A stretch of 64,000 nucleotides of DNA, from positions 1-64,000 of IMG/VR virus record IMGVR_UViG_3300028394_000036, one strand, 5' to 3'. The notes below the pieces were generated by a model. It was not told where the DNA came from. It did not search any database and saw nothing but the letters and a program-made list of their open reading frames with translations. This DNA comes from a virus. Position 1 is the first letter of the stretch. Every line of letters begins with the position of its first letter. The position numbers and the translations under genes were made by a program. Below are positions 17,562 through 26,442 of this stretch, piece after piece.

Positions 17562-20078
17562 TTAGAAAGTAAAAAACTTTTGTGCAACCTTTTTACTTTC
17601 CGTTGGGAACTCCCACTTCATTGATTCATAGAAACCTCTTAGTTTACCATCCAACTCCGATACAAATAATTCGTTTGCATCAAAGTAATTTTTAATAAAT
17701 TCTATAATTTCTACTGGATCTGAATCTCCTCTGAATGCTAATAGTTCTAAACCGTATGAGTTATTTTTTAAATATACCCACTTAACTTTATCACCGTTTT
17801 TAATTGCTGGAAACTTCGGTGGACAATTAAATAACTTTAATAGGTTATTATAATTCATCGCTGCTTTAATATGTGCAGGCGTTCCTTTTCCAAACTTACC
17901 CAAAACATCAACTGTTAAACGTTCTTGATATTTCTTAATATCTTTTATAGAAGAGTTCTTTGCCAACTCACCATACAGAACTGTACCTAAATCTCGTTTG
18001 AATTTTATAATATCTTCATCTAATTCTACTTTATCTCTACCTTTCAGAATATCAATTAGTACCGCCTTCATAAACTTCTGAAATGATTTTGGAAATGAAG
18101 AGCGAACAATATCCAATCCCTTAACTTCTAACTTGTCCATCGGAACACCGTTGTCAGAAATAATCCATAATGCATATCGCTTTTTCTTTTGCCAGAAACC
18201 TGTACGTCCAATCATCTCTTGTTTAATTTCTAAGCGATGTTTATCCGTGTTGAATACTTTCTTTGCAAATATATTGTAGAACTCATTTACATAATCTTGA
18301 ACTTCGGTTGCAATCTCATAAATCTTTGGAGTCATCAACTCAATATCGTTAGTATCAATATCAGGAAATCTATTCTTTACCAACGGTAAACAAGAAACAA
18401 ACACAGAATCGGTATCAACATATTGTACGTAATCAATATTATCTGTTATCAGTTCTTTATTATACTTCATGTTAATCGCTGCTTCAGTTTTCTTAATTAC
18501 AGTCTGACCAGAAAGTGTAACTGCTTCCGCATTATCAATATCATAGAAGCGAAATGCAGGCAAACCAAGCACACCATAGAGTGAGTTGAGTAGAATCTTT
18601 TGAACAAGTTGTCTTTTCTTATAGAATTCATACTTCGCTGTATCACCTTCTTTACCCCATTTTTTCATTTCATCTTTATACTGAACCCGCTTGTCAAACC
18701 AATCACTTAGAATTGCAGGAATCAATCCAACCTTATCGGAACTATACATCACCCCATTGGAAGCAACGGTATATTTGTATTTATCCAAAAACGCTTTTAA
18801 CTTTTCTTTTGAAACCATTTCACCAGCAACGGAATATTCTTCAATGTTACCACGAATAAAATCTTCAGCAGACCAGTTATCGATTTTAGCAATCTTTGTT
18901 TCTGGAGAAATATTCAAAGTCATAATAATGGATGGATACAGAGAAGTTAAATCTAAGTCATACATCCATTCGTAGCGGCCGGGAATTGGGTCTTTAACAA
19001 AAGCACCAATAAAACCTTGTTGACCACTCTCTCGTAACTCTGCCATCTTCTCTTGTCTATCCGCTGGCTTATTCGGTGCTACAACACTTCCAACATTTTT
19101 CAGATACGATAACAACGCACCCTCAAGATACTTTGAAGAGTAAACAAAATCCTCGTATGGAACATGACCAACGTGACAAATACCACGCACTAAGTCTATA
19201 TACTGCAACTTCTTGTCTAATTCAAGAACAAGTTCAACGTCAGTTATATTATATTCTATAAAAGTTTCAATATCGTTTTCCATCAAATCATCTAAGTTAC
19301 CTTCATACTCAACCTTACCACGTCCTAACTCAGTCATACAAACCGCATTAAGTGCATACGATGGTAGTTCTTTATAAGAGAACTTTTTATAAACAGTCAT
19401 GTAATCTAATACAGAAATACCAGCAATACTCCATCGGTTTCTATAAGGCGAAAAATACATTTCATTTATAGGTGACATACGATGCGCTTGCTTCTTACCA
19501 AGAACTCTCTTTATTCTATTATGCAAATATGGAATATCGAATGCATCACAATTCCAACCAGTCATAATGTGCGGTTGAATTTCTTCTATCCCTGCTAAGA
19601 ATTTAAGTAGAAGTGTTTTTTCATCTGGACAAGAAACTATTGTTTTATTATCCGTAGTTCTATTTCTCAATCGCTTCTGTTTATCCAACACTAACATAGT
19701 GTAATGGTTAGTTGCTGAATCATGGTAAGCGATAGAAGTTATTTCATTGTTACCCTCAGTTGCATCTGGTGTACCTGTAATCATTTCAACCTCAATATCG
19801 AATGCCATTGTAACAATTCCTTTCGATGGAATATCGGATTCATGGTACATATCAACAAGAATGCGCGTAGTTTCAGCAACATCAGATTCAAATAAGTCTG
19901 GATCATTCTTTGTGAATTCAGTTATCTTAGATAATTTATCGCCATACAATGAAACAAACTTACCGTTTGAATCTCTACGGTAGGCATATGGAGTATAGTT
20001 AAAATACAAAAGTCCTTTAGTATCATCCCATACCCACGCTTCTTTTGTATTTGTTTTAACAAATATATTTTGATACAT
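17562..20078 (-). CDS. 43: DNA polymerase, family B (T4 gp43)
   Basis: An 838-residue replicative polymerase, starting at the ATG at 20078 (AAAGG seven bases upstream). Exonuclease motifs are present: FDIEVE at 93-98, GWNCDAFDIPYL at about 174-185 and YNITDVELV at about 276. Polymerase motifs follow: A DLDLTSLYPS at 374-383, B KILLNSLYGVLG at 494-505, C YVDTDS at 553-558. The C-terminus ends KKVAQKFFTF, probably the clamp-binding peptide. It is uninterrupted, without intein or intron. Downstream genes are its clamp and loader. Confidence 0.97.
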   Translation of the reverse strand: MYQNIFVKTNTKEAWVWDDTKGLLYFNYTPYAYRRDSNGKFVSLYGDKLSKITEFTKNDPDLFESDVAETTRILVDMYHESDIPSKGIVTMAFDIEVEMITGTPDATEGNNEITSIAYHDSATNHYTMLVLDKQKRLRNRTTDNKTIVSCPDEKTLLLKFLAGIEEIQPHIMTGWNCDAFDIPYLHNRIKRVLGKKQAHRMSPINEMYFSPYRNRWSIAGISVLDYMTVYKKFSYKELPSYALNAVCMTELGRGKVEYEGNLDDLMENDIETFIEYNITDVELVLELDKKLQYIDLVRGICHVGHVPYEDFVYSSKYLEGALLSYLKNVGSVVAPNKPADRQEKMAELRESGQQGFIGAFVKDPIPGRYEWMYDLDLTSLYPSIIMTLNISPETKIAKIDNWSAEDFIRGNIEEYSVAGEMVSKEKLKAFLDKYKYTVASNGVMYSSDKVGLIPAILSDWFDKRVQYKDEMKKWGKEGDTAKYEFYKKRQLVQKILLNSLYGVLGLPAFRFYDIDNAEAVTLSGQTVIKKTEAAINMKYNKELITDNIDYVQYVDTDSVFVSCLPLVKNRFPDIDTNDIELMTPKIYEIATEVQDYVNEFYNIFAKKVFNTDKHRLEIKQEMIGRTGFWQKKKRYALWIISDNGVPMDKLEVKGLDIVRSSFPKSFQKFMKAVLIDILKGRDKVELDEDIIKFKRDLGTVLYGELAKNSSIKDIKKYQERLTVDVLGKFGKGTPAHIKAAMNYNNLLKLFNCPPKFPAIKNGDKVKWVYLKNNSYGLELLAFRGDSDPVEIIEFIKNYFDANELFVSELDGKLRGFYESMKWEFPTESKKVAQKFFTF

Positions 20079-20079
20079 T

Positions 20080-21240
20080 TTATGCCTTTTTGAATACCCA
20101 CATTGGTTCTGCAAATTTTGCTTTATCATCACAATCTATGCCAGTATCGTTCGGCCGTACTGCCATTTCCATACCCATCGTTCCTTCATATATACAATCA
20201 GATTTTTCTTTCATGTATTCTACCATAGGTTCACATATTTTCAAATACGACTTTGCTGGTCTATTATAAATGTCTGCAATATTTACAATCATTGTACCAC
20301 CGGATTTAAGAGTAGCCCATACATTATCCAACGCCTTATGTAAAAAGTTTTTGTTCCAAGAATCTATATTCTTGTACCGAACCCAACTTTGTTTATCATC
20401 GTTTGAATATCGTTCTGTATCAAAGTAAGGAGGCGATGTAAATATTAAATCAACTTTACCTATCCACTCTGAATTATCCCAATCTTCTGCGGGTGCTTCG
20501 TATAAATGTACTGATTTTTTCGTATCAAACCAACCTAATTGTTTAGAATAAAATTCAGATTGTTGTTTATAAACTTCATGATTATTTGGTGCTGGATCTA
20601 TTCCAATATATGTTTCTGCTTTATCCGATGCATAGAAACCACATAATCTATCACCCCAACCTGCTGAGAAATCCAATATTGTTTTAGCACCATACATATC
20701 GTATAATGCTTTTGCAACATTTGGTTTGAATTGAGAACAAACATATTTTCTAAGACTTAGTGAAGAACGAACCGCTGCTTTATCAATCTTTTTAAATTTC
20801 AATGTATAGAACGCTTTCGATAAAGAAATCATAGAACGAAGAGAAATCCAACTTCTTACTGGACCAGGTGAGTATGCAGCATCAACTTTCCAACGGTTTA
20901 TTTGTTGAAAATAATTTGATGCAGAGTTACCTACATTACTTCTTGAAAAGTATAACGGTTTTCCGTTCCATTCAAAATCTAAATTATAACTGTGTCTAGC
21001 TTTCCACTTACCTTCTTTCAGCATTTCTTTCCACTTAATCGCCTTCAACTTTTGAAACTCAGAAGTTGTATCTTCAATTGTAATATCAGCATAAGGCAAT
21101 GGGTATGTCATCGCTATTTCAGCGAGACGGTCTTTGACATATTCTTTATCAAATGTTTCTTGAATATACTTCCATTCTATTTCATCAATCGCAAGGTAAG
21201 GACTCATTCCTTTGAACTTGTCAAAGTAATCTAAATACAT
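20080..21240 (-). CDS. DNA methyltransferase, SPPY type
   Basis: A 386-residue amino-methyltransferase. Motif I is ILDFSAGWGDRLCGF at about 195-209, IGIDPAPNN follows as motif II, and motif IV is FTSPPYF at about 269. It shares with the 15139 gene the sequence order SPPYF, NIADI and a terminal EPMWVFKK, so the two are distant paralogues or share a family. Target sequence cannot be read. It ends one base short of the gp43 start codon, so it is expressed with the polymerase. A solitary, protective or regulatory modification role is likely because no endonuclease is adjacent. Confidence 0.8.
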   Translation of the reverse strand: MYLDYFDKFKGMSPYLAIDEIEWKYIQETFDKEYVKDRLAEIAMTYPLPYADITIEDTTSEFQKLKAIKWKEMLKEGKWKARHSYNLDFEWNGKPLYFSRSNVGNSASNYFQQINRWKVDAAYSPGPVRSWISLRSMISLSKAFYTLKFKKIDKAAVRSSLSLRKYVCSQFKPNVAKALYDMYGAKTILDFSAGWGDRLCGFYASDKAETYIGIDPAPNNHEVYKQQSEFYSKQLGWFDTKKSVHLYEAPAEDWDNSEWIGKVDLIFTSPPYFDTERYSNDDKQSWVRYKNIDSWNKNFLHKALDNVWATLKSGGTMIVNIADIYNRPAKSYLKICEPMVEYMKEKSDCIYEGTMGMEMAVRPNDTGIDCDDKAKFAEPMWVFKKA

Positions 21241-21252
21241 AACATTCCTAAA

Positions 21253-21552
21253 TTAATCGTCTGCTAAAAAGTTACCAACTTTATTTCGGTTATCATAAAC
21301 CACTTCGTACTTTTCCAAGAATTGCTTTTCTGAATAAATGGAATACCCTCTACTTTCGTTAACAATATATTGACCAGGTAAGCACTCTTCTCTCGATGCT
21401 TCAAACTTCAAAACCCATTTATCCTTATAACTGTTACTTGCAGTCATAACACATGGCCACTTTAAGCATGCTTCATTTGCTGCTTCAGTTGTGCCATCAT
21501 ACAAATAAGCAGTAAACTTATTTGTTTTCGGTTCTACTAATAAAACTTCCAT
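21253..21552 (-). CDS. Unknown small phage protein
   Basis: A 99-residue protein starting at the ATG at 21552 (GAGGA ten bases upstream); an earlier in-frame ATG at 21597 lies inside the upstream gene and is less likely. The sequence is a beta-rich start (VLLVEPKTNKFTAYLYDG) and a C-terminal block GQYIVNESRGYSIYSEKQFLEKYE, of the sort seen in small uncharacterised phage proteins. No function assigned. Confidence 0.6.
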   Translation of the reverse strand: MEVLLVEPKTNKFTAYLYDGTTEAANEACLKWPCVMTASNSYKDKWVLKFEASREECLPGQYIVNESRGYSIYSEKQFLEKYEVVYDNRNKVGNFLADD

Positions 21553-21557
21553 AACAA

Positions 21558-21842
21558 TTACTTCCTCATGATTTTTTTCTTTAATTTTTTTAGCCAATCT
21601 TCATCATTTTCATTTTCAGTTATATCCCAATAAGTTTTTCCATCTTTCGATGAATTCCAAGGATTAGAAATTTCATCGTCTTTTGGCATCATTATTTCTT
21701 CTAACAATTCTAAATTACCATGTGTTGCTGTAATATGGTCTTTGATATATTTTCTACTCTTACGATGTGCTATAATTTTATCCATTTTTTCAGAAGAACC
21801 AGCATTTCCAATTATGGAAGTTTTTCTATATGAACGACTCAT
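21558..21842 (-). CDS. Small conserved-type phage protein (MSRSYRKT start)
   Basis: A 94-residue protein beginning MSRSYRKTSIIGNAGSSEK followed by a basic helix (KIIAHRKSRKYIKD), a pattern I recognise from short uncharacterised phage proteins. The C-terminus is acidic then strongly basic (KKLKKKIMRK). It overlaps no gene if the downstream start at 21552 is used. Function unknown; nucleic acid binding is possible from its charge only. Confidence 0.6.
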   Translation of the reverse strand: MSRSYRKTSIIGNAGSSEKMDKIIAHRKSRKYIKDHITATHGNLELLEEIMMPKDDEISNPWNSSKDGKTYWDITENENDEDWLKKLKKKIMRK

Positions 21843-21864
21843 AGTAATACCTTTAATATTAAAA

Positions 21865-22494
21865 TTAAATTTCTATATCTTTCCAATTTTTATTTGCAAT
21901 AGTTTTCATTGCCCACTTACCCATGTTGTTTGCAACACTATAATAGTTATGGTTTCCAATTTGTTCAAGCAAGTCAGATTCAAATATAAAAGGTCTGCCT
22001 TTTACTTTTGTCATGAATTGCCCACCTTTGCCCATTTGTCTATCATTGAATTGCATTGTTCTTCCATATCCTGGATAATCTGAACACTGGTTTGTACCGA
22101 TTAGAATAGAACCATCACCACCCCTTGGTATAAGCAAAATAGAATCTTGCATATACTCTTCACCCAATCTTCTTAAATCTGCTTCAAGTTTTCCTTTATC
22201 TTGTAAATCAACAACAAAGAAAACATCTTCACGTACTTCAATTGCTTCAGGTGTTCCGTAGTTTTCAATGTAAGCACCTTTAACTGCTGTTGTTCCATAC
22301 CCCATCATTTCAAGTTTTGCTTTTAATTGCGCATTTCTTTTTTTGTTATCCTGTAATGCGTAGGGTAAATCTTCAGGTAAACCACACCCTTCTTTAGAGC
22401 GGAAGGCTGTAATTGTACCGCAATCGTGCATTTCCATGTGGTAAACCAATCTCGATAAACCACTTTCTTTTAATATGTTACTTAGTTTTGACAT
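21865..22494 (-). CDS. DUF3293-like protein with capsid-targeting-like N-terminus
   Basis: A 209-residue protein. The core, DNKKRNAQLKAKLEMMGY, then GAYIEN...VREDVFFVVDL and YMQDSILLIPRGG, resembles DUF3293-type proteins of unknown function. The N-terminus MSKLSNILKESG has a potential prohead-protease site LKE|S. It is preceded, 34 bases upstream of the ATG, by a perfect late-type motif TATTTATA, unlike its neighbours. Together these suggest a late, possibly packaged protein; that is inference. Confidence 0.55.
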   Translation of the reverse strand: MSKLSNILKESGLSRLVYHMEMHDCGTITAFRSKEGCGLPEDLPYALQDNKKRNAQLKAKLEMMGYGTTAVKGAYIENYGTPEAIEVREDVFFVVDLQDKGKLEADLRRLGEEYMQDSILLIPRGGDGSILIGTNQCSDYPGYGRTMQFNDRQMGKGGQFMTKVKGRPFIFESDLLEQIGNHNYYSVANNMGKWAMKTIANKNWKDIEI

Positions 22495-22527
22495 AATGCT
22501 TCTCTATGAGTAAACGAATTTGTTTAC

Positions 22528-22535
22528 TATAAATA
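22528..22535 (-). promoter_or_regulatory. Late-type motif TATTTATA
   Basis: The coding strand reads TATATATTTATAG, 34 bases before the start of the DUF3293-like gene. The same octamer precedes many virion genes in this window at similar distances. Confidence 0.5.
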
Positions 22536-22541
22536 TATAAT

Positions 22542-23048
22542 TTATTGTTTATCCGTTGAACCAAACCCACCTTGGCCACGGTTTGTATCGGATAGTTTCT
22601 CTACTTCTACGAATTTTACTCTTGGATACGGAATAATAACCAATTGTGCAACTCTATCGCCAACAACTGGAATAGTTCCTTCTACCGCTCCTGAATAAGG
22701 CAATTCAAATCTCACAAGGATTTCACCACGATAATTTGAATCTATAACTCCAACTGAATTTTTCAATGAAACTCCGGCTGCTGCTTTTGTGATTGAACTT
22801 CTTGGAAATAAAAGTCCAACATGATTCGCTGGAATCTGTACCGCAATACCAGTTCCAAATTCCATAAAAGTATCTGTAACTCTAAATGAAGTCGCTGTTA
22901 AATCCATACCAGCATCACCGTCTTGTGAGTATTCTGGTTTAACTGCGTCTGGACTTAACTTTACATACGTAATAGGTAAATTTAATCTGTTCTTAAATGA
23001 TTCCTCAGCCAAACTCTCATCCCATCTTCTTTGCCACGTCTGTACCAT
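22542..23048 (-). CDS. dut: dUTP diphosphatase
   Basis: A 168-residue trimeric-type dUTPase, hydrolysing dUTP to dUMP. All five motifs are readable: DGDAGMDLTA, PRSSITKAAAGVSL, GVIDSNYRGEI, GDRVAQLVI and the C-terminal RGQGGFGSTDK. The start at 23048 (MVQTWQRRW) is chosen because GGAG stands eight bases upstream; the ATG two codons earlier is too close to that site. The 35-residue N-terminal extension before the core is unusual. It precludes uracil incorporation and provides dUMP. Confidence 0.95.
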   Translation of the reverse strand: MVQTWQRRWDESLAEESFKNRLNLPITYVKLSPDAVKPEYSQDGDAGMDLTATSFRVTDTFMEFGTGIAVQIPANHVGLLFPRSSITKAAAGVSLKNSVGVIDSNYRGEILVRFELPYSGAVEGTIPVVGDRVAQLVIIPYPRVKFVEVEKLSDTNRGQGGFGSTDKQ

Positions 23049-23070
23049 TTTCATAACTCCTTTATTTATA

Positions 23071-23910
23071 TTAAATCGATTGTAAATATGAACCGCCAAT
23101 ATTCCAAAATAATACTTTTCCGTCTAATTTCCCAATGTTTTCTTCTAACCAGAACCACATTTTTTTATCCCAAAACTCATTACAATCAAACGGTACTGAA
23201 TAATCCAACATCATATCGTCAAAAGCAAATGGCGATTTATAAATGTGAATATTATTATTACCACCTGCTCCATTTTGTTCTAATATTTTTCTTGTTGATT
23301 TTATCGATGACATTGTAATACCATGAACTTGCCTTCTGTTACTAACAACATCTCGCCAATCTGTATAATGTAAGAATGAATTTATAAGTCCAGAACACGT
23401 TACACCACTACCCATAGAAACAACTAAGTGGTCAAAGTCATTATCCGCCAATACTTCTTTCATTCTACTACCCATGTATGCAATATACATTGGATGATTG
23501 AATGCGTATGGTAACATTTGCCATCCATTCTCTGCTGCTTGTTTCTTTACACGATTGTTTAGTATCGCCATTATGTTTGGTTTAAGTGGATTTAATTTTC
23601 CACCGTTACCCAATACTTTTTCAATTAAGTTTGGAGGAAACTTCTTTGTTTCCGGATAAGAAGAAATAAATTCTATGCCTTCTTCTTTACAAAGTCCAGA
23701 TAGAACCCAACCTGTCCAACTTCCGTATACTGAAAGGTGTGTTAGTGGTTTGCTTTTATCAACAGCAGGACTTCTTAGAATTTGTTTAATTCCTTCTATC
23801 TTTGCCCACCTTGGATAATTTATTCCATCACCAACTAAATCATCACGCTTAACCCAAACTTTCTTTCCTTTGAGTTCGTATTCTTCAATCGGTGTTTGTA
23901 TTAAATCCAT
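23071..23910 (-). CDS. PLP-dependent enzyme (fold type II, ACC deaminase/D-cysteine desulfhydrase-like)
   Basis: A 279-residue enzyme. The start VWVKRDDLVGDGINYPRWAK corresponds to the VxVKREDL...AK region of tryptophan-synthase-beta-fold PLP enzymes, with K37 as the likely Schiff-base lysine. SMGSGVTCSG at about 165-174 is the phosphate-binding glycine loop, and the ending LFWNIGGSYL is also typical. Substrate unknown: amino acid deaminase, desulfhydrase or lyase. Its ATG lies inside the end of the asparagine synthetase gene (10-base overlap), so the two are coupled and may act on one pathway. Confidence 0.75.
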   Translation of the reverse strand: MDLIQTPIEEYELKGKKVWVKRDDLVGDGINYPRWAKIEGIKQILRSPAVDKSKPLTHLSVYGSWTGWVLSGLCKEEGIEFISSYPETKKFPPNLIEKVLGNGGKLNPLKPNIMAILNNRVKKQAAENGWQMLPYAFNHPMYIAYMGSRMKEVLADNDFDHLVVSMGSGVTCSGLINSFLHYTDWRDVVSNRRQVHGITMSSIKSTRKILEQNGAGGNNNIHIYKSPFAFDDMMLDYSVPFDCNEFWDKKMWFWLEENIGKLDGKVLFWNIGGSYLQSI

Positions 23911-25406
23911 TTGAATATTCCACTATTATTACCAATAAGTTCGCCCTTCATTTTCTTATGTGAGAATCCATGAATCTTTTCAAAGTTATCACCAATTACA
24001 TGAAGCATCTTTTTTCTATTACGAAAGTTTATTTCTTTATCATTTAGAATTATATCTTCAATATATCCTTTGAAGTTTGTACCTTTTTGAAAAGCACGTT
24101 TCTCTTGTTCAATAACTTCTTTAGGCAAGTACGGTCTGAATGCATCTGCGAGTGGAAGTTTCCATTGAGATTTATCAGATAAAAATTCGTTCGTTAAGTT
24201 AGTAGTGTAATCTAAAAAATCAATATCGAAAAACGGGCAACGTAATTCTATTGTTCCATAATACATGAAAACAGTATTACCGCGTAATAAATTACCATAG
24301 TATTGCTTTTCAAATAATTTCTTTCTAATATCCGACCAGTCTGGCTTCTTACTAAACATCCGTATCATTCCATAAGAACCATACGCTTCATCAGATCCTT
24401 CACCACTAAACGCAACTTTTATTCCATCCTTTGCCATCTGTTCCGCTATAAACGATTGTAGAATACCAACTTGCATTTGAACTGTAGATGGATATTCAAT
24501 AACTCGTATTGATTCTAAAAATCTTTGCTTCAAGAGTTCCACGTTTCTTGGAACTAAAACTTCAACCAATTGAACACCTAAATGTTTTGCAACTATTCTT
24601 GCGTATTTCAAGTCAGGTGAATCTTCATCAAAAGCAATTGTATACGCTTTTAAGTTTGGTATTTTAGTAGATAATAAATACGTTATAACAGCGGAATCAA
24701 TCCCACCAGACAACGAAGTTGCAATAGGTACATCAGATAACAATCTTTTACTTACCGCGTTCTCCAGTAGATTGTACGTTGTTGTACTGCATTCTTCATG
24801 TGTTTCGGGTGAAGTTGTTTCGTTTGAAAAGTTAAAATAGTAATCTTTATGAACTATTATTTTATCGGTACTCAGATCAATTTCAATCAAAGAATTTTTC
24901 GGTACAAACTTAATGTCAGCGTTCGGTAATTGTTTAACAATAGATTTTATTTCACTTGCAATAATGTAAGTGTTATTGTTAAAAATATAGAGTGGTAACT
25001 TACCAACCCAATCACGTGAAAGAATTAGCTTTCCGTTATCCCAAATAACAAAAGAAAACATACCGTTAAGTCTTTTCAATTCTTGTTCTTTGTACACAAA
25101 CAGTATAAGTTCTGAATCTGAATTTGATTTAAACTTATATCCCCTTTCTTCGTATTCTTTTCTTAGTTCAGGATAATTCCATATTTCGCCATTAACTACT
25201 AAGTGAATACCTTTCCATTCCATCGGTTGATTGCCTGCGGCAGAAGTATCGTTAATGGCAAGGCGATTATGTCCAAGTATAACTTTTCTATCGCCCCAAG
25301 AAAATTCTTTTATACCACGGTTATCTTTACCACGGTGAGCGATGGTTTCCAACATATTATCAACATCAGTTTTAGTATAACCGACGGTTGCTATTATACC
25401 GCACAT
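23901..25406 (-). CDS. asnB: Asparagine synthetase, glutamine-hydrolysing (AsnB-like)
   Basis: A 501-residue two-domain amidotransferase. The N-terminal Ntn glutaminase has the nucleophile C2 (MCGIIATVG), HNRLAI and NGEIWN. The C-terminal synthetase domain has the PP-loop SLSGGIDSA and a later GEGSDEAYGSYG. It is slightly shorter than bacterial AsnB. It should amidate aspartate, or another carboxylate, using ATP and glutamine. It is packed between a TS-fold enzyme and a PLP enzyme, so an additional role in a specialised amidation pathway is possible but unproven. Confidence 0.9.
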   Translation of the reverse strand: MCGIIATVGYTKTDVDNMLETIAHRGKDNRGIKEFSWGDRKVILGHNRLAINDTSAAGNQPMEWKGIHLVVNGEIWNYPELRKEYEERGYKFKSNSDSELILFVYKEQELKRLNGMFSFVIWDNGKLILSRDWVGKLPLYIFNNNTYIIASEIKSIVKQLPNADIKFVPKNSLIEIDLSTDKIIVHKDYYFNFSNETTSPETHEECSTTTYNLLENAVSKRLLSDVPIATSLSGGIDSAVITYLLSTKIPNLKAYTIAFDEDSPDLKYARIVAKHLGVQLVEVLVPRNVELLKQRFLESIRVIEYPSTVQMQVGILQSFIAEQMAKDGIKVAFSGEGSDEAYGSYGMIRMFSKKPDWSDIRKKLFEKQYYGNLLRGNTVFMYYGTIELRCPFFDIDFLDYTTNLTNEFLSDKSQWKLPLADAFRPYLPKEVIEQEKRAFQKGTNFKGYIEDIILNDKEINFRNRKKMLHVIGDNFEKIHGFSHKKMKGELIGNNSGIFKWI

Positions 25407-25407
25407 A

Positions 25408-26106
25408 TTATTTATTGAGTATGGTTAATAATTCTTTAGTTTTTTTAAGTTCATTGTTCATCTTACCGATGTGGCAGGAACACGCTAATACACTAACCTT
25501 TCCTAATTCTAAATCACTTTCTTTTGCTAAAAACTTACCCATACTAACTAAAGCAGAATAATCAGCGTAACCACTCTTAGAAACTCTATTGGAACGTAGA
25601 ACAGAAGTTAAATACAACTTACCATTCCGTGGCTTCAAGTCAATCATTAACATACAAGGTTGAGAATACGGATTGCGTGAATCACGTGATGGGTCAAATA
25701 TAATTAACTCACAACGTTTAACTGCTTTACCTTGTTTCAAAATCTTAATAACGTTTTCAACTTGATTAAACGTACCTTGCCAACTAATCATTCTTCCCCA
25801 ATAGGACTGATGCCAATGATCTTTAATGAACTGGTATTCCAATCCTTCTTCTACTTGAAAGAAATCGTTAATTGGTTTTTTAGGTTTAGGTTCTACGAAA
25901 GTAACCGAAGAAGCAAAATCAATTCTATCATCACCCATTATTTCTCTGAAGTGTGAATCAAACCAATCATCACTTTCAAATTGAGTAATTTCCATCATTA
26001 CATTTAATTCTTCAATTAATTCACCGACTTTTTCCCCTTTTTCTAACAAATGCTTAGAAACTTTTACCCAAGCGTCACCGGGAGATACCGCTTCTATAAC
26101 TGTCAT
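25408..26106 (-). CDS. Thymidylate synthase-fold enzyme with dCMP-hydroxymethylase-like pocket change
   Basis: A 232-residue protein that aligns without gaps to the thymidylate synthase core. Conserved: R131 (E. coli R126), the nucleophile C151 (C146), R171-S172 (R166-S167) and a His near 211 (H207). Changed: D182 replaces N177, the substitution that marks T4 dCMP hydroxymethylase; R174 replaces D169; M152 replaces H147; Y209 of the GDxHxY motif becomes Gly. So it may act on a cytosine nucleotide or another pyrimidine rather than dUMP. It lies between thioredoxin and asparagine synthetase, two bases from the latter. A catalytically altered or inactive homologue cannot be excluded. Confidence 0.7.
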   Translation of the reverse strand: MTVIEAVSPGDAWVKVSKHLLEKGEKVGELIEELNVMMEITQFESDDWFDSHFREIMGDDRIDFASSVTFVEPKPKKPINDFFQVEEGLEYQFIKDHWHQSYWGRMISWQGTFNQVENVIKILKQGKAVKRCELIIFDPSRDSRNPYSQPCMLMIDLKPRNGKLYLTSVLRSNRVSKSGYADYSALVSMGKFLAKESDLELGKVSVLACSCHIGKMNNELKKTKELLTILNK

Positions 26107-26115
26107 ATATCACCA

Positions 26116-26373
26116 TTATAAATTTTCAATTGCAATTTCGTAATTTCTTTTAGAAACTAAACCAGTAATTCTGTTTACTTCAACACCGTTTTTCATAAAT
26201 ATTACAGTAGGAACTCCACGAACACCATGCATCGATGCTTCATCTGGATTATTGTCCACATCAATAAGTTTATAATTGACATTTGGACGTTTAAGTAAGA
26301 TTTCACTCATAATGGGTTTAAGTTGTTTACATGGCATACACCAAGAGGCTGTGTAATGTTTAATGGTAATCAT
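26116..26373 (-). CDS. Thioredoxin/glutaredoxin-like protein
   Basis: An 85-residue minimal thioredoxin fold. The redox motif is W11-C12-M13-P14-C15 rather than the usual WCGPC, and the cis-proline is in GVPTVIF. No signal peptide, so cytoplasmic. It probably reduces the class II ribonucleotide reductase whose C-terminal Cys pair is encoded further upstream in transcription. A TATATTTG box lies 33 bases before the start codon. Confidence 0.9.
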   Translation of the reverse strand: MITIKHYTASWCMPCKQLKPIMSEILLKRPNVNYKLIDVDNNPDEASMHGVRGVPTVIFMKNGVEVNRITGLVSKRNYEIAIENL

Positions 26374-26405
26374 ATCCGTCCTTAAATGAAAATGAATTAT
26401 TTATA

Positions 26406-26413
26406 CAAATATA
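26406..26413 (-). promoter_or_regulatory. Promoter -7 box TATATTTG before thioredoxin
   Basis: Coding-strand TATATTTGTA at 33 bases before the thioredoxin ATG, identical in sequence and spacing to the box before gene 44. The -33 region has no clear TTTG. Confidence 0.5.
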
Positions 26414-26442
26414 CGGAATTATTTTGAGATAATTAATTTTAA

